From an uncultured Pseudomonadota bacterium (GTDB lineage Bacteria; Pseudomonadota; Alphaproteobacteria; Rs-D84), in assembly GCA_947165555.1 (NCBI GenBank), contig CAMVAR010000047.1:1-5819 (forward strand): a stretch of DNA of 5,819 nucleotides, read 5' to 3'. Position numbers and translations under genes: made by a program. This document shows positions 5,314 through 5,819 of the stretch, piece after piece. Under the pieces are notes generated by a model. It made no database searches and was not told the DNA's origin. It saw nothing but the letters and a program-made list of their open reading frames with translations. Position 1 is the stretch's first letter, and each line of letters opens with the position of its first letter.

Positions 5314-5819
5314 ATGGAAGATAAAATGCAGTGGTTTGTTGTAAATGTTCACACCGGGTGCGAAGACAAGGTTGCGCGCGGTTTGCGGGAACAGATTGAT
5401 AAGCGCCGCTTGAATGCGTATTTTGGGGAAATTTTGGTTCCGACACGCGAAGTTACGGAAATCAAAGGTGGAAAACGCGTTAAATCGGAAAAGAAATTTT
5501 TTCCGGGCTATATCGTTGTTCAAATGGTTATGAATAACGAAACGTTTTCGTTGGTAAAACTAATGCCCCAGGTTGTTATGTTTCTGGGCGCGCGGCAAAA
5601 ACCAATTGCGGTTAGCGAGGATGAAGCCCGCCGCCTGTTAAAGCAGGTAGAAGAGGGTAGTACCGTTCCGGACGATATTATTTACGAAGTTGGGCAAGAG
5701 GTACATGTTATTGATGGGCCGTTTGCGAACTTTAATGGTGTTGTGTCCGAAGTTGAGAATATAAAACAAAAAATGACCGTAACTATTTTGGTGTTCGGTC
5801 GCGAAACCAATGTCGAATT
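5314..5819 (+). CDS. nusG: NusG, transcription termination/antitermination factor (C-terminus cut by window)
   Basis: 168 codons are visible and the frame is open at the edge; against the usual length of about 175-180 only a few residues are missing. The NGN domain (about 5-115) that binds the RNA polymerase clamp is seen from QWFVVNVHTGCEDKVARGL and FGEILVPTREV, with the strongly conserved KSEKKFFPGYIVVQM at 58-71. The KOW domain (about 125 on) shows the diagnostic DGPFANFNGVVSEVE and then the VTILVFGRETNVE strand. NusG couples RNA polymerase to the leading ribosome through S10 or to Rho. The ATG at 5314 has AAGGGG 6 nt upstream; a second in-frame ATG (residue 5) lacks such a site. Product identity is not in doubt. 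Confidence 0.97.
   Translation, partial: MEDKMQWFVVNVHTGCEDKVARGLREQIDKRRLNAYFGEILVPTREVTEIKGGKRVKSEKKFFPGYIVVQMVMNNETFSLVKLMPQVVMFLGARQKPIAVSEDEARRLLKQVEEGSTVPDDIIYEVGQEVHVIDGPFANFNGVVSEVENIKQKMTVTILVFGRETNVE

Overview
The window looks like chromosomal DNA from an alphaproteobacterium of moderate GC content. The basis is the tRNA-Trp - secE - nusG block at the right end and a VirB8/VirB9/VirB10-type secretion core at the left. The Cys-rich secreted protein, with its C-x-GY modules, resembles proteins I associate with host- or gut-associated, uncultivated alphaproteobacteria; that placement is a guess. All visible stop codons are TAA and nothing suggests a variant genetic code.

Left part (1-3405, minus strand). 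Three closely spaced genes form one operon, read right to left: a VirB8/DotI(IcmL)-like inner-membrane protein (2701-3357, GTG start), a VirB9/TrbG-like protein (DotH position) carrying an extra C-terminal SPOR domain (1125-2681), and the N-terminal 365 residues of a VirB10/DotG-like protein that runs off the left edge (1-1097). Gaps are 19 and 27 nt. The order matches both virB8-virB9-virB10 and icmL/dotI-icmK/dotH-icmE/dotG, so this is the envelope-spanning core of a type IV secretion or conjugation machine of an unusual lineage.

Middle (3393-4793, minus strand). A secreted Cys-rich protein of unknown function (3455-4525) is followed by a hairpin terminator that overlaps the probable promoter of the secretion operon. 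Upstream of it lies about 200 nt that does not look coding but folds into an elaborate structure: a long closing helix, two nested three-way junctions, a promoter on one side and a textbook intrinsic terminator on the other, ending only 32 nt before the start codon. It is either a free small RNA or a leader/attenuator of the Cys-rich gene. I could not match it to a known RNA family.

Right part (4839-5819, plus strand). A promoter, tRNA-Trp(CCA), secE and nearly complete nusG form a conserved housekeeping block for protein export and transcription elongation. It is divergent from the RNA/Cys-rich unit, with roughly 45 nt of AT-rich DNA between the two promoters.
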